This document shows, piece by piece, positions 52,234 through 61,184 of a stretch of 64,000 bases of DNA (positions within the stretch are counted from its first letter, which is position 1; each line of letters begins with the position of its first letter). Origin of the DNA: JBBRHQ01 sp963725315 (GTDB lineage: Bacteria > Actinomycetota > Thermoleophilia > Solirubrobacterales > 70-9). The stretch spans positions 62,001-126,000 of the forward strand of contig CAVRYA010000004.1 of NCBI GenBank assembly GCA_963725315.1, read 5' to 3'. Under the pieces are notes generated by a model. The model made no database searches, was not told where the DNA came from, and was given only the letters and a program-made list of their open reading frames with translations. The position numbers were made by a program, and so were the translations under genes.

Positions 52234-53058
52234 ATGAGTGAGCTAACCGAAGGACTCGAGATGACCCTCCCGGCGGAATCCGCCAACGTCGCCCTGGTCC
52301 GCCACGCGATCTCCGGGGTCGCGGAGGACGGCGGCATGGACGAGGAGCGGATCGCCGACCTGAAGACCGTTGTCACCGAGGCCTGCATGAACGTGGTCGT
52401 GCACGCCTACCCCCACGGCAGCGGGCTGATGCGGATCGACGTCACGCCCGAGGAGGACGCCCTGCTGATCACCGTCAGCGATTCCGGCGCCGGCATCCGG
52501 CCCTCGGTGGACCTCGATGAGCCCGGCTCCAGCCTGCGGCTCGGCTTCTCGCTGATCTCCCGCCTCTGCTCCAGCTTCGCGATCAGCGGCGGCCTCGACC
52601 GGGGTACGACGATCTCGATGCGGCTGCCGATGTCCGGCGAGGATCCAAACTCGCCCGCCGCGGGCGAGGACCCCGAGTCGCTGCCCGGCGAGGTGCGGAT
52701 CGTCGCCTCGCAACCGGAGCTGCTCGCCTCGATGCTCTCCCGCGCGATCAGCGCTTTCGCCGCTCGCCGGGACCTCTCGGTCGATCAGATCTCCGATGCG
52801 ATCCTGCTCGCCGACGCGATCTCGGCCGGGGCGCCGGCCGTCTTCGAAGGGGGCGAGCCGGGGCTCTCGCTCTCGGATGGCGACGGCGGCATCGACCTGC
52901 GCATCGGCCCGCTGACCGAGTCCGGCGCCACCAGGCTCCGCCAGGGGCTCTCCCTGCCCGAGATCGGCGGGTCGATCGAGTCGATCGCCGCCGATGTCCG
53001 CACCGAGAAGCTCGACGGCGGCGAGTACGTGGTCTACCGGATAGCCGGGTTCGACTAA
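52234..53058 (+). CDS. GHKL anti-sigma factor (RsbW-like) with an extra C-terminal domain
   Basis: About 274 residues. The N-terminal 130 form an RsbW-like kinase: LVRHAISGVAEDGGMDEERI, the N box in VVTEACMNVVVHAYPHG, the G1 box ITVSDSGAGIRPS and the G2 region SLRLGFSLISRLCSSFAISG. The second half (from about 150) reads VRIVASQPELLASMLSRAIS, DQISDAILLADAISAGAPAV and DLRIGPLTESGATRLRQGLS. It follows the same helix-strand order but lacks the N, G1 and G2 boxes, so it may be a degenerate second GHKL-like fold. It overlaps the convergent sigma gene by 4 nt. Confidence 0.88.
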   Translation: MSELTEGLEMTLPAESANVALVRHAISGVAEDGGMDEERIADLKTVVTEACMNVVVHAYPHGSGLMRIDVTPEEDALLITVSDSGAGIRPSVDLDEPGSSLRLGFSLISRLCSSFAISGGLDRGTTISMRLPMSGEDPNSPAAGEDPESLPGEVRIVASQPELLASMLSRAISAFAARRDLSVDQISDAILLADAISAGAPAVFEGGEPGLSLSDGDGGIDLRIGPLTESGATRLRQGLSLPEIGGSIESIAADVRTEKLDGGEYVVYRIAGFD

Positions 53059-53882
53059 CCCGCGTCGTCGCGCGGGTCGGCGGATTCGCCCTCCTCGATC
53101 CGCTCGCGGATCCTGGCGAGGGTCCGGCGCAGGATGCGCGAGACGTGCATCTGCGAGTGACCGATCCGCTCGGCGATCTGCGACTGGGTCATGTCCTCGA
53201 CGAACCTCAGGCGCAGGACCAGGCGCTCGCGCTCGGAGAGATGAGGGAGGGCGCTCTCCAGGGCGATCCGCCCCTCGATCAGCTCGAAGCCCTCGTCCTC
53301 GCTGCCGACCCAGTCGGCGGGCCGGGGATCGTCCCCCTCCTCGGGGCCGGCCGGCTTCTCCAGCGAGAGCGTGCGGCGATTCTGACCGGCTTCGAACACC
53401 TCCAGCACCTCCACCTCATCGAGGCCGATCCGCTCGGAGATCTCGCGGATCGAGGGGGCGCGCTGGAGCTCGGTACCGAGCTCGCCGATCGCCTTGTCGA
53501 CCTCGGCGATCCGGTCATGCAGGCCGCGGGGCACGCGCAGGGTCCAGACCCGGTCGCGGAAGTGGCGCTTCAGCTCGCCTAGGATCGTCGGCGCGGCGAA
53601 GCCGAGGAACGGGATCCCCCGGGCGGGGTCGAAGCGGTCGACCGCGTTGAGCAGCCCGACGCTCGCCACCTGGACCAGGTCATCGGAGGGCTCGGCGGCG
53701 GCCCGGTAGCGTCGCGCCAGGCTGGTCGCGTACGGGAGGTAGCGGTTGATCAGCTCCTCGCGCGCCGCCGGGTCTTCGTCCTCGCGCAGGCGTCTCCACA
53801 GCTCCGACTCGCCGGCCAGCTTCGGTAGGCCCGACGGCGCTGCGGGCGCCGCGTCCCCGGGTGTATGAGCTTGATCTGACAT
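53055..53882 (-). CDS. SigB/SigF/SigG-family RNA polymerase sigma factor
   Basis: About 275 residues. Region 2: PAAREELINRYLPYATSLAR, DDLVQVASVGLLNAVDRFDP, GIPFLGFAAPTILGELKRHF and RDRVWTLRVPRGLHDRIAEV. Region 3: ELGTELQRAPSIREISERIG. Region 4: LERLVLRLRFVEDMTQSQIA-like ERERLVLRLRFVEDMTQSQI, and AERIGHSQMHVSRILRRTLA. The GELKRHFRDR motif is typical of the SigB/F/G group of general stress and sporulation sigmas. Its genes for anti-sigma, phosphatase and anti-anti-sigma lie just beside it. A matching promoter lies 115 nt upstream. Confidence 0.93.
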   Translation of the reverse strand: MSDQAHTPGDAAPAAPSGLPKLAGESELWRRLREDEDPAAREELINRYLPYATSLARRYRAAAEPSDDLVQVASVGLLNAVDRFDPARGIPFLGFAAPTILGELKRHFRDRVWTLRVPRGLHDRIAEVDKAIGELGTELQRAPSIREISERIGLDEVEVLEVFEAGQNRRTLSLEKPAGPEEGDDPRPADWVGSEDEGFELIEGRIALESALPHLSERERLVLRLRFVEDMTQSQIAERIGHSQMHVSRILRRTLARIRERIEEGESADPRDDAG

Positions 53883-53996
53883 CAGGCACGGATCGCCGGT
53901 CCCGCCTCCACCGGGCGTGCACGGAGAGCACGCTGCGACGGAGCCTCGCCAGATTCCTCGCAGCGCGCCGAGCCCACGCCGGCGGACGCCATCCGC

Positions 53997-54021
53997 CTAC
54001 CCGGAACCGTTCGCCCAAAAC
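53997..54021 (-). promoter_or_regulatory. SigB-like promoter before the sigma gene
   Basis: GTTTTG, 13 nt, GGGTAG on the minus strand, about 115 nt upstream of the sigma ATG. It implies positive autoregulation, as is usual for this sigma class. Confidence 0.6.
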
Positions 54022-54077
54022 GTTAGCCGCTCGCCCGGAATCTGCTCGGAGCCGCGCCTCGGCGCGGAGCGCCGATC

Positions 54078-55625
54078 TCAGCCCGGTGGCTGGTCCGAGA
54101 GCTCCATCAGCGCTGCCTCGACCGCGGGCAGCTCCGAGGTCTGCAGCTCGTGCGCGGCGAAGATCTCGTCGAGGTCCTCGCGAGTCAGGGTCTCGCGCTC
54201 GAGCGCGGTGGCGGCGAGGTCGTCGAGGCAGCGGCGGTTGGCGCTGAGCAGGCTGAGGGCGCGGCGGTGGGCGTCGCGGGCGATCGCCATCGCGCCGAGG
54301 TCGACGTCTCGCCGAGTGCGGTCCGAGAGCGAGTAGTCCTCGGTCGGCAGGGCGATCGGGGCGTCCTGGGGGGAGTCGGTCTCGATCCCCATCCCGAACT
54401 CCGAGATCATCTGCTTGCAGACCGCCTGCACGCGGGCGAGGTCGTCCGCGGCGCCGGTGTAGGCCTCGCCGAAGACCAGCTCCTCCGCGGCCCGGCCGCC
54501 CAGCAGGGTGACGGTCTCGTCGAGGAGCTGGTCGCGAGAGCGCAGGTAGGTGTCCTCCTGCGGAGAGTGACCGACGAAGCCGAGCGCCGGTCCCCTGGGG
54601 ACGATGCTGAGGATCTCCGGTGGGTCGAGCCCGAGCAGCCTGCGGCAGAGTGCGTGGCCCCCTTCGTGGTAGGCGACGATCCGGCGCTCCTTCTGGGTCA
54701 TGCGCCGCGACTGCTGCGAGCCGACCGACTGGCGCAGCAGCGCCTCGTCGAGGTCCTCGCGGCAGGTCGCCTCGCGACCCGCCCGCCCGGCGATGATCGC
54801 CGCCTCGTTGAGCGAGTTGGCGAGCTGGGCGCCGGTCATCCCGGTTGTCTTGCGGGCGACGTCGGTGAGGTCGAGGTCATCGGCGAGGGGCTTGCCCTTC
54901 GCGTGGGCCGTGAGGATCGCCTCGCGGCCGTCGCGGTCCGGTGGGGCGACCAGCACCTGGCGGTCGAAGCGGCCCGGGCGCAGCAGGGCGTGGTCGAGCT
55001 TCTCGACGTTGTTCGAGGCGGCGATCACGATCACCGTCCCCGGGTCGCGCTCGAAGCCGTCGAGCTCGACCAGGAGCTGGTTGAGCGCCTGCTCGCGCTC
55101 GCTGCTGCCGCCGTCACCGCCCCCGCTGCGGGCGCCGCCGACGGCGTCGAGCTCGTCGATGAAGATCACCGCCCGCCCCGACTTCCGGGCCTCCTTGAAG
55201 AGGCGGCGGATGCGGGCCGCGCCCCGGCCGACGAACATCTCGACGAAGCTCGATCCGGAGGCGGCGAAGAAATCGACCCCGGCCTGGCCCGCGACCGCCC
55301 GCGCCAGCATCGTCTTGCCGGTGCCCGGGGGCCCGAACAGCAGCACCCCGCGCGGCGGCTGGGCCCCGAGGGCCTTGAATCGTTCGGGGTCGCGCAGCCA
55401 CTCGGCCACGTCCATCAGCTCGTCCTTGGCAGCGTCCACCCCCTGCACGTCGTCCCAGCGGACCGGCGAGGTGCTGCTGGAGCGGACCGTCTCGGGCTTG
55501 GTCGAGCGCATCGTCTGCCGCAGCAGCAGCGCGAACACGCAGAGCAGTCCGGCCATGAAGACGACGCCGAAGACCGGGTACCAGACGAAGAAGAAGTCGC
55601 TGATCGCGGCTTGGCTCACTGGCAT
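54078..55625 (-). CDS. ftsH: FtsH-like AAA+ zinc protease, short form
   Basis: About 515 residues. One TM helix near the N-terminus (WYPVFGVVFMAGLLCVFALL) replaces the usual two plus periplasmic loop. Then the AAA+ module: RGVLLFGPPGTGKTMLARAV (Walker A), AVIFIDELDAVGGARSGGGD (Walker B), ALLRPGRFDRQV (second region of homology), TGMTGAQLANSLNEAAIIAG. The M41 protease domain has VAYHEGGHALCRRLL (HExxH) and GAADDLARVQAVC. It degrades membrane and regulatory proteins with ATP. Missing the periplasmic domain is unusual. ATG start, intact. Confidence 0.9.
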   Translation of the reverse strand: MPVSQAAISDFFFVWYPVFGVVFMAGLLCVFALLLRQTMRSTKPETVRSSSTSPVRWDDVQGVDAAKDELMDVAEWLRDPERFKALGAQPPRGVLLFGPPGTGKTMLARAVAGQAGVDFFAASGSSFVEMFVGRGAARIRRLFKEARKSGRAVIFIDELDAVGGARSGGGDGGSSEREQALNQLLVELDGFERDPGTVIVIAASNNVEKLDHALLRPGRFDRQVLVAPPDRDGREAILTAHAKGKPLADDLDLTDVARKTTGMTGAQLANSLNEAAIIAGRAGREATCREDLDEALLRQSVGSQQSRRMTQKERRIVAYHEGGHALCRRLLGLDPPEILSIVPRGPALGFVGHSPQEDTYLRSRDQLLDETVTLLGGRAAEELVFGEAYTGAADDLARVQAVCKQMISEFGMGIETDSPQDAPIALPTEDYSLSDRTRRDVDLGAMAIARDAHRRALSLLSANRRCLDDLAATALERETLTREDLDEIFAAHELQTSELPAVEAALMELSDQPPG

Positions 55626-55780
55626 TCTGGGGTCGGGCTGTCCATCGGATGAGACTCCCTGCCGTGGGAAAGGGCTGGAGCAAGTGTGGCAAGAGAGGGC
55701 CCAATACTCACTCGCACATTTGTCGAGTTCTTGGTAGTCGGCTAATGGCCGGCCGTGGAGCTGCTCTTTAGGATCCCGGC

Positions 55781-56464
55781 ATGACCGACGCTCCCCAGGG
55801 TCCCAGGGCTGCGACCGCGCCCGAGCTCAAGGCCCAGATCGAGGCGGAGCGCGAGGGGCGCCCCTTCCTGGTCTACCGCGACGGCGAGGGCGCTCAACGG
55901 ATCGTCCCGATCGCCGAGGGGGCGACCGGTCTCTGGGTCGGCCGCCGCGGCTCAGCCGACATCCGCATCGACTGGGACGAGGAGGTCTCCGGCCTGCACG
56001 CCGAGATCGAGGTGGTCCGAGACGAGTGCACGCTGGTCGATGACGGCCTCTCTCGCAACGGCTCCTTCGTCAACGGCGAGCGCGTCCGCGGCCGCCACCA
56101 CCTTCGCGACCAGGACATGATCCGCTTCGGGCAAACCGTCGTCCTGTACCGCGTCCCGGGGGAGGAGAGCAGCGAGAGCACGGTGATCGCCGGCGAGGTC
56201 TCCGAGGCCGCGACGGTCTCGCCGGGGCAGCGGAGGGTGCTGCTGGCCCTGTGCCGGCCGTTCAAGGACGGCGCCGCCTTCGCCACCCCGGCGACCAACC
56301 AGCAGATCGCCGAGGAGCTGCACCTCAGCGTCGATGCGGTGAAGACGCACCTGCGGGCGCTGTTCGAGAAGTTCGGGGTCGAGGAGCTGCCGCAGAACCA
56401 GAAGCGGGTCGGCCTGGTCGAGCGGGCCCTGCAGAGCGGGCTGATCTCCGAGCGCGACCTCTAG
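55781..56464 (+). CDS. FHA-domain protein with a C-terminal helix-turn-helix
   Basis: About 227 residues. The FHA fold is clear: GLWVGRRGSADIRIDWDEEV, SGLHAEIEVVRDECTLVDDG and LSRNGSFVNGERVRG. FHA domains bind phosphothreonine. The C-terminal part has TNQQIAEELHLSVDAVKTHL followed by RALFEKFGV, a LuxR-type helix-turn-helix, so a kinase signal may be turned into transcription. No Ser/Thr kinase gene lies in the window. ATG start. Confidence 0.85.
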   Translation: MTDAPQGPRAATAPELKAQIEAEREGRPFLVYRDGEGAQRIVPIAEGATGLWVGRRGSADIRIDWDEEVSGLHAEIEVVRDECTLVDDGLSRNGSFVNGERVRGRHHLRDQDMIRFGQTVVLYRVPGEESSESTVIAGEVSEAATVSPGQRRVLLALCRPFKDGAAFATPATNQQIAEELHLSVDAVKTHLRALFEKFGVEELPQNQKRVGLVERALQSGLISERDL

Positions 56465-56523
56465 CGTCCAGCCGAGCCGCCCCTGCTGAAGCTCCGGTAG
56501 GAGGGGGCTGCAGCCGTCGAGCC

Positions 56524-59179
56524 TCAGGGGCCCTTGCGCCGCACCTCCCAATCGGCGGGCCGGCCGGCGCTCGCGGGCAGGCGGAAGCGCACGACCCGGC
56601 CGGTGCGGCGGAAGTCGGTGCGCCGCCCCTCGACGAGCACCGCGCGGACGGGCCAGGGCGCCGTCACCGCCATCGCCAGGTTGGAGGAGCGCACCGGCTC
56701 GACATACCCCCGGAGGCGATCGCGACCGCTTGCGACCCCCACCCGCGGCAGCCGCATCTCGAAGCTGCTCACCGGCAGGTGCGGGTCGATCCGGTATCCG
56801 CCGCGGGTCGGCTCGACTCCGGCCAGCCTGATCACGTCGAAGAGGCTCCAGGCCGGCTGGTGCATGACCTGGCCGGCGTAGCCCGTGGTCAGCCCGATCC
56901 CGCAGCGCTCCGGCTCGGCCGAGTAGAAGGAGCGGCAGACGTCGTCGACGGAGATGATCCCGTCCCAGTGGTGGGGGAAGGCGGTGGCGTGGGCGGTCAG
57001 CGTGTTGCGCTGCAGCTCGTCGAGCGCGTAGCGGGTGGCGTTGGGAACGATGCCATCCAGGGTGCCGAGGGCCCAGGTCAGCCAGCCGTTGACCGCGTAC
57101 CAGGCGCCGCCCACGAAGACGGCGTTGTTGGTGCCGACCCCGGCGGGCGGCTCGGATCGCTCGTCGACATCCGGGTCGTTTCGCGCCGGCGACTGCGAGG
57201 AGCCGATCCGGGCCGGGCCGTTGACCTGCGGCGGCGCCCCGATCCCGGTGAGGAAGCGGCGGATGTTTGCGACCAGGGTCCTCGCCTGGGCCGGGCTCGG
57301 CGCTCCGGCCAGCACCGCCCAGGGCTGCGGCTCGCCGAAGATCACGCCCTCGCCGATCCGCCCGGCGCTTCCGTAGCCGCGTGAATACCACCCGCCGCCG
57401 GTCCACTCCGAGCGGATCGTGGCCAGGTCCCGGGCACCGGCGGCTCTCAGCCGCGCGGCGAAGGAGCGATCGCCGCGGGCGGCGGCCAGCTGCGCCAGGC
57501 GCGGGTAGACGTAGGCCGTCTGCGCCGTCACCAGCATCGACTCGTTCATCCCGAGGAAGGTCGTGGAGAAGTCGGACCAGTCGCCGTTGGCGCCGGTCAG
57601 GTAGCCGCCGTGGGGCCCGAGCAGGCTCTCCTGGTGGGCGAAGGCGACCTTCAGGTGGCGCCACAGCGAGCCAGTGCCGCCGCTCGCGAACGGGATCCGC
57701 TCCCGGAAGGCGCCGAGGTCGCGGGTCGCGAGCCCGTACTCGCTGGCCGAGAGCAGCAGCCAGAGGTCGAGGTCGCCGGAGGTGCCGAGCAGCGGCACCC
57801 CCTGGCAGAAGGGACCGGCGCCGTAGGGGATGAACTCGCCGGGGGTCTGCTGGCGGGCGGAGGTGCGGATCACGTCGAGAGCCAGGCTCGGCTGCGCATA
57901 GACGATCGGCAGCATGTGCTGGAGAGGGTCGCGGTAGGCCTCCTGGAAGCCCGAAGTCGTACTGGTAATAGCCGCCCTGCGAGATCACGTGAGCCCTGTT
58001 GCACTCCTCGTAGGTCGAGCCCGAGCGCAGCGTGTAGGCGTCCCACTGGAGCTCGCGCGAGAGCCAGCTCCGGCCACTGCCGATGCGGATCTGCGGCAGC
58101 CAGCGCGACCAGCGGCGCTCGCTGCCGGCAAGCGCGCTGCGGGCCTGTCCCGCGCCGCGGAGAAGCGCCGGGATCGCGGCCGCGTGGGCGGCGCCGTAGG
58201 CGTAGCTGAGCTTCACCGTCTGCCCGGGGCGAAGTCGCAGCGGCGCCCGGAAGGCGAACAGGGTCGAGCCGGTCTCCCCCGGTGCGACCGCCGGCGCGCG
58301 GCGGCCGTCGAGCCGATCGGCGCGAACCGCGTCGGGGTCGTCCCGTCCGCCGGCGCCGAAGAAGGAGTCGGTGCTGGTGGTGTGTCCGCGGAACGGCCCG
58401 GCGAGGGCCGCGGCGAACAGCGAGAGCGGCCGGTGGTCGGGGCCCTCGGCGATCTGGCGGACGCTGAGCCGCCGTCCACCGCGGGAGGCGACGGGCCGGG
58501 CGAGGCCGATGTGGCGCCCGGCATTCTGGTCGTAGGGGTTGACGTCCCACAGCTCGAACCAGGAGGCGCGACGGGTCCTGCTCGAGCGGTTGGTGATCGC
58601 CACGTCGTGGCGCAGCAGCGGCGTGTCGCCGAAGGGCGCATAGACGTGCTCATCCACCTCGACCCCCGAGGCGCTGGTCCGTCGCCGCACGTAGCCGACC
58701 CCGAACCAGCGCCCGGTCCGGGCGCCGTGGGGCCGATCGTCATACATCGTGCTGATCGACCGCCCACCGAGGCGCAGGTAGCCGAAGCCGCCGGCGAGGT
58801 GATCGCTCTCCGGCTCGAAGAGGTTGGTCCACTGATAGCGGCGGTCCTGGCTCCAGAGCTGGACGTAGCCGTGGTTGAAGGCGTCGGCGACGATGTGATC
58901 GTTGCCGATCTGATGCCAGGCGTCGGTGCGGCCGCCAAGCTCCGGCTGGGCGGCGTCGGGGTCGGTCTCCTCGTCGATCGTGTAGCGATAGGCCGGCAGG
59001 CCGAAGCGATCCACGGTCCAGCGGCCGAAGGCTCCGCTGCCGCGGGTCGAGGAAACGTCCACGCCCGAGGTCTGCCGGGAGAGACCACCGGTTGCGGCGG
59101 CAAGGGCCGGTTGCGCCATGAGTCCCAGCACCAATCCCGCGAAAGCAGCAACTCGCCTCGTTCCGACCCCCCTCTGCAT
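56524..59179 (-). CDS. Secreted GH94-like (cellobiose phosphorylase-type) protein, one frameshift
   Basis: About 880 residues. A signal peptide (RRVAAFAGLVLGLMAQPALA) is followed by an N-terminal beta-sandwich with GRWTVDRFGLPAYRYTIDEE, RYQWTNLFEPESDHLAGGFG and PLLRHDVAITNRSSRTRRAS. A helical barrel follows, including WDAYTLRSGSTYEECNRAHV, FIPYGAGPFCQGVPLLGTSG, LTGANGDWSDFSTTFLG (GDWxD, the catalytic Asp of GH94) and GTNNAVFVGGAWYAVNGWLT. One extra base near 57952 separates the halves. Export is unusual, because GH94 phosphorylases normally act in the cytoplasm; it may be a hydrolase instead. Confidence 0.75.
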
Positions 59180-59287
59180 CGCCGGGCCTATATTAGGCGC
59201 GGCACGGATCCGAGGAGGAAGGAGTTTGGGGTCTTCCAAACCACGGTCTCGATCAAGCCGGCTGGCTGAGCGGCGCCGGCGCGCGGG

Positions 59288-60034
59288 CTAGCGCTCCACC
59301 TGGGAGCCGCCGACGATCGCCTCCTCGCCGCTCTCGGTGAAGACGACCCAGGCCTTGTTGCCGCCGTCGTAGTCGGGGGCCCAGAGCTTCATCGTCGCGT
59401 CCTGACCCCAGACCTGGACGTCCTCGGCGCTCTCGGGTTCGAGGTCGCGCCAGACGCGGATGAAGGGGTTCGACTCCCACTCATCGCCGATCGTGGTCGG
59501 CTCCCGGTGCCCGGGATGGACGCGGGTCTGCGGCGGCAGCTTCATCAGCCGGTCCATGACCGAGGAGCGCAGGTCCTCGAAGCCGCTCGCCCCGGGCGCC
59601 TTGGTGCCGCCGACCGTGCCCTTGAAGAGGACGTCGGCGGTGATCACGTCGGTTCCGTCGATCAGATAGGCGAGGTGTCCGGCGGCGTGGCCCGGCGTGT
59701 CGATCGCCTCGATCTCCAGGTCGCCGATACTGAGCCGCTCGCCGCCCTGGATCGTCTCGGTGACCTCCTCGTCGATCTCCGCGGCGACGGCCGGGTGGGC
59801 GACCAGCGCCGGGTTGCCGAGCCGCTCGCGGGCCGCTGCGATCCCCTCCAGGTGGTCGGCGTGGGAGTGGGTGAGGAGGATGTGGGTGACGTCGGTGCCC
59901 TCTCGCTCGGCCCGCTCGAGCAGGGGCTCGAGCACCCCGTTTCCGTCGATCAGCACCCCCTTGCCGCCGGGCTCGTCGACGACCAGGTAGGCGTTGGAGA
60001 GCCACTCCGGGTTTTCGGTCCGCTGCAGGATCAA
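59288..60034 (-). CDS. MBL-fold hydrolase, glyoxalase II-like, mycothiol-linked
   Basis: About 248 residues. ENPEWLSNAYLVVDEPGGKG opens the fold; the metal motif is HILLTHSHADHLEGIAAARE (HxHxDH); DTPGHAAGHLAYLIDG, ITADVLFKGTVGG and RVHPGHREPTTIGDEWE supply the remaining ligands. The TTG start is preceded by GAGGAG. It is directly downstream of the mycothiol-type dehydrogenase, with an 11-nt gap, which suggests hydrolysis of the S-formyl-mycothiol product or a related thioester. Confidence 0.85.
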   Translation of the reverse strand: MILQRTENPEWLSNAYLVVDEPGGKGVLIDGNGVLEPLLERAEREGTDVTHILLTHSHADHLEGIAAARERLGNPALVAHPAVAAEIDEEVTETIQGGERLSIGDLEIEAIDTPGHAAGHLAYLIDGTDVITADVLFKGTVGGTKAPGASGFEDLRSSVMDRLMKLPPQTRVHPGHREPTTIGDEWESNPFIRVWRDLEPESAEDVQVWGQDATMKLWAPDYDGGNKAWVVFTESGEEAIVGGSQVER

Positions 60035-60045
60035 TTCCGCTCCTC

Positions 60046-61152
60046 TCAGTCGTAGTGGATGACGCTGCGGATGCCGTCCTGGGCCTCCATCAGCTCGAAG
60101 CCGCGGTTGACCTCGTCCAGGGTGAGGTGATGCGAGATGAACGGCTCGACGTCGATCTCCCCGGCGAGCCAGCGCTCGATCAGCTGCGGCACCCCCTCGC
60201 GCCCCTTGACCCCGCCGAAGGAGGAGCCGGCGACGCGCCGCCCGGTGATCAGAAGGCGCGGGACGATGTCGAGGGTCTCGCCCTTGCCCGCGACCCCGGC
60301 CACCGTGCAGAGCCCCCAGGCCATCCGCGCCGCCTCGACCGCCTGGCGCATCACCGCCACGTTGCCGGTCGCCTCGAAGGTGAAGTCGGCGCCGAACCCG
60401 TCGGTCTCCTCGAGGATCCGCTCCACGGTGTCTTCGCCGCCGATCATCGTCTCGGTCGCCCCCTGGCCGCGGGCCAGCTCCAGCCGGTCCTCGGAGAGGT
60501 CGACGCAGATGATCCGCTCGGCGCCCTGCAGGCGGCAGCCGGCGACGGCGCCGAGGCCGACCATCCCGGCTCCGAAGACGACGCAGGTCGAGCCCTCGCT
60601 GACCTTGGCCGTGTTGATCGCCGCGCCGAGGCCGGTCGAGAGCCCGCAGGCGAACAGGCAGGCGCCCTCGAGAGGAGCCTCGGGGTCGATCTTGGCGAGC
60701 GCGATCTCCGGCATCACCGTGTACTCGGCGAAGGTCGAGGTCCCCATGAAGTGGCGGATGTCCTCGTCGCCGCGGCTGATTCGGGTGGTGCCGTCGGGCA
60801 GGTGGCCCTTGCCCTGCTCCTCGCGGATCGCCATGCAGAGGTTGGTGCGCGGGTCGCGACAGTGCACGCACTCGCCGCACTGGGGCGAGAAGAGCGTGAC
60901 GACGTGGTCGCCGGGGGCGAGGAGGGTGACGGCCTCGCCGATCTTCTCCACCACGCCGGCGCCCTCGTGGCCGAGGACGGTCGGCGCATACCCGGACGGA
61001 TCGGCCCCCGAGGCCGTGTAGAGGTCGGTGTGGCAGACACCGCAGGCGACCAGCCGCACCAGCACCTCGCCGCGCTTCGGCTCGGCCAGCTCGACCTCCT
61101 GCACCTCGAGGGGCTTGCCGAAGTCCTCCAGGACAGCCGCCCGCATCCTCAT
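60046..61152 (-). CDS. Zinc alcohol dehydrogenase, S-(hydroxymethyl)mycothiol dehydrogenase-like
   Basis: About 368 residues. Catalytic zinc residues are in LVACGVCHTDLYTASG and VLGHEGAGVVEKIGEAVTLL; the structural zinc loop is SPQCGECVHCRDPRTNLCMA; the coenzyme site is CVVFGAGMVGLGAVAGCRLQ. Class III ADH-like, as in the mycobacterial mycothiol-dependent formaldehyde dehydrogenase, whose gene also adjoins an MBL gene. It would oxidise the formaldehyde-mycothiol adduct with NAD+. GGAGG lies 7 nt before the ATG at 61152. Confidence 0.85.
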   Translation of the reverse strand: MRMRAAVLEDFGKPLEVQEVELAEPKRGEVLVRLVACGVCHTDLYTASGADPSGYAPTVLGHEGAGVVEKIGEAVTLLAPGDHVVTLFSPQCGECVHCRDPRTNLCMAIREEQGKGHLPDGTTRISRGDEDIRHFMGTSTFAEYTVMPEIALAKIDPEAPLEGACLFACGLSTGLGAAINTAKVSEGSTCVVFGAGMVGLGAVAGCRLQGAERIICVDLSEDRLELARGQGATETMIGGEDTVERILEETDGFGADFTFEATGNVAVMRQAVEAARMAWGLCTVAGVAGKGETLDIVPRLLITGRRVAGSSFGGVKGREGVPQLIERWLAGEIDVEPFISHHLTLDEVNRGFELMEAQDGIRSVIHYD

Positions 61153-61184
61153 CACACCACCTCCGTTCGCCTTTCCGGGTGATC

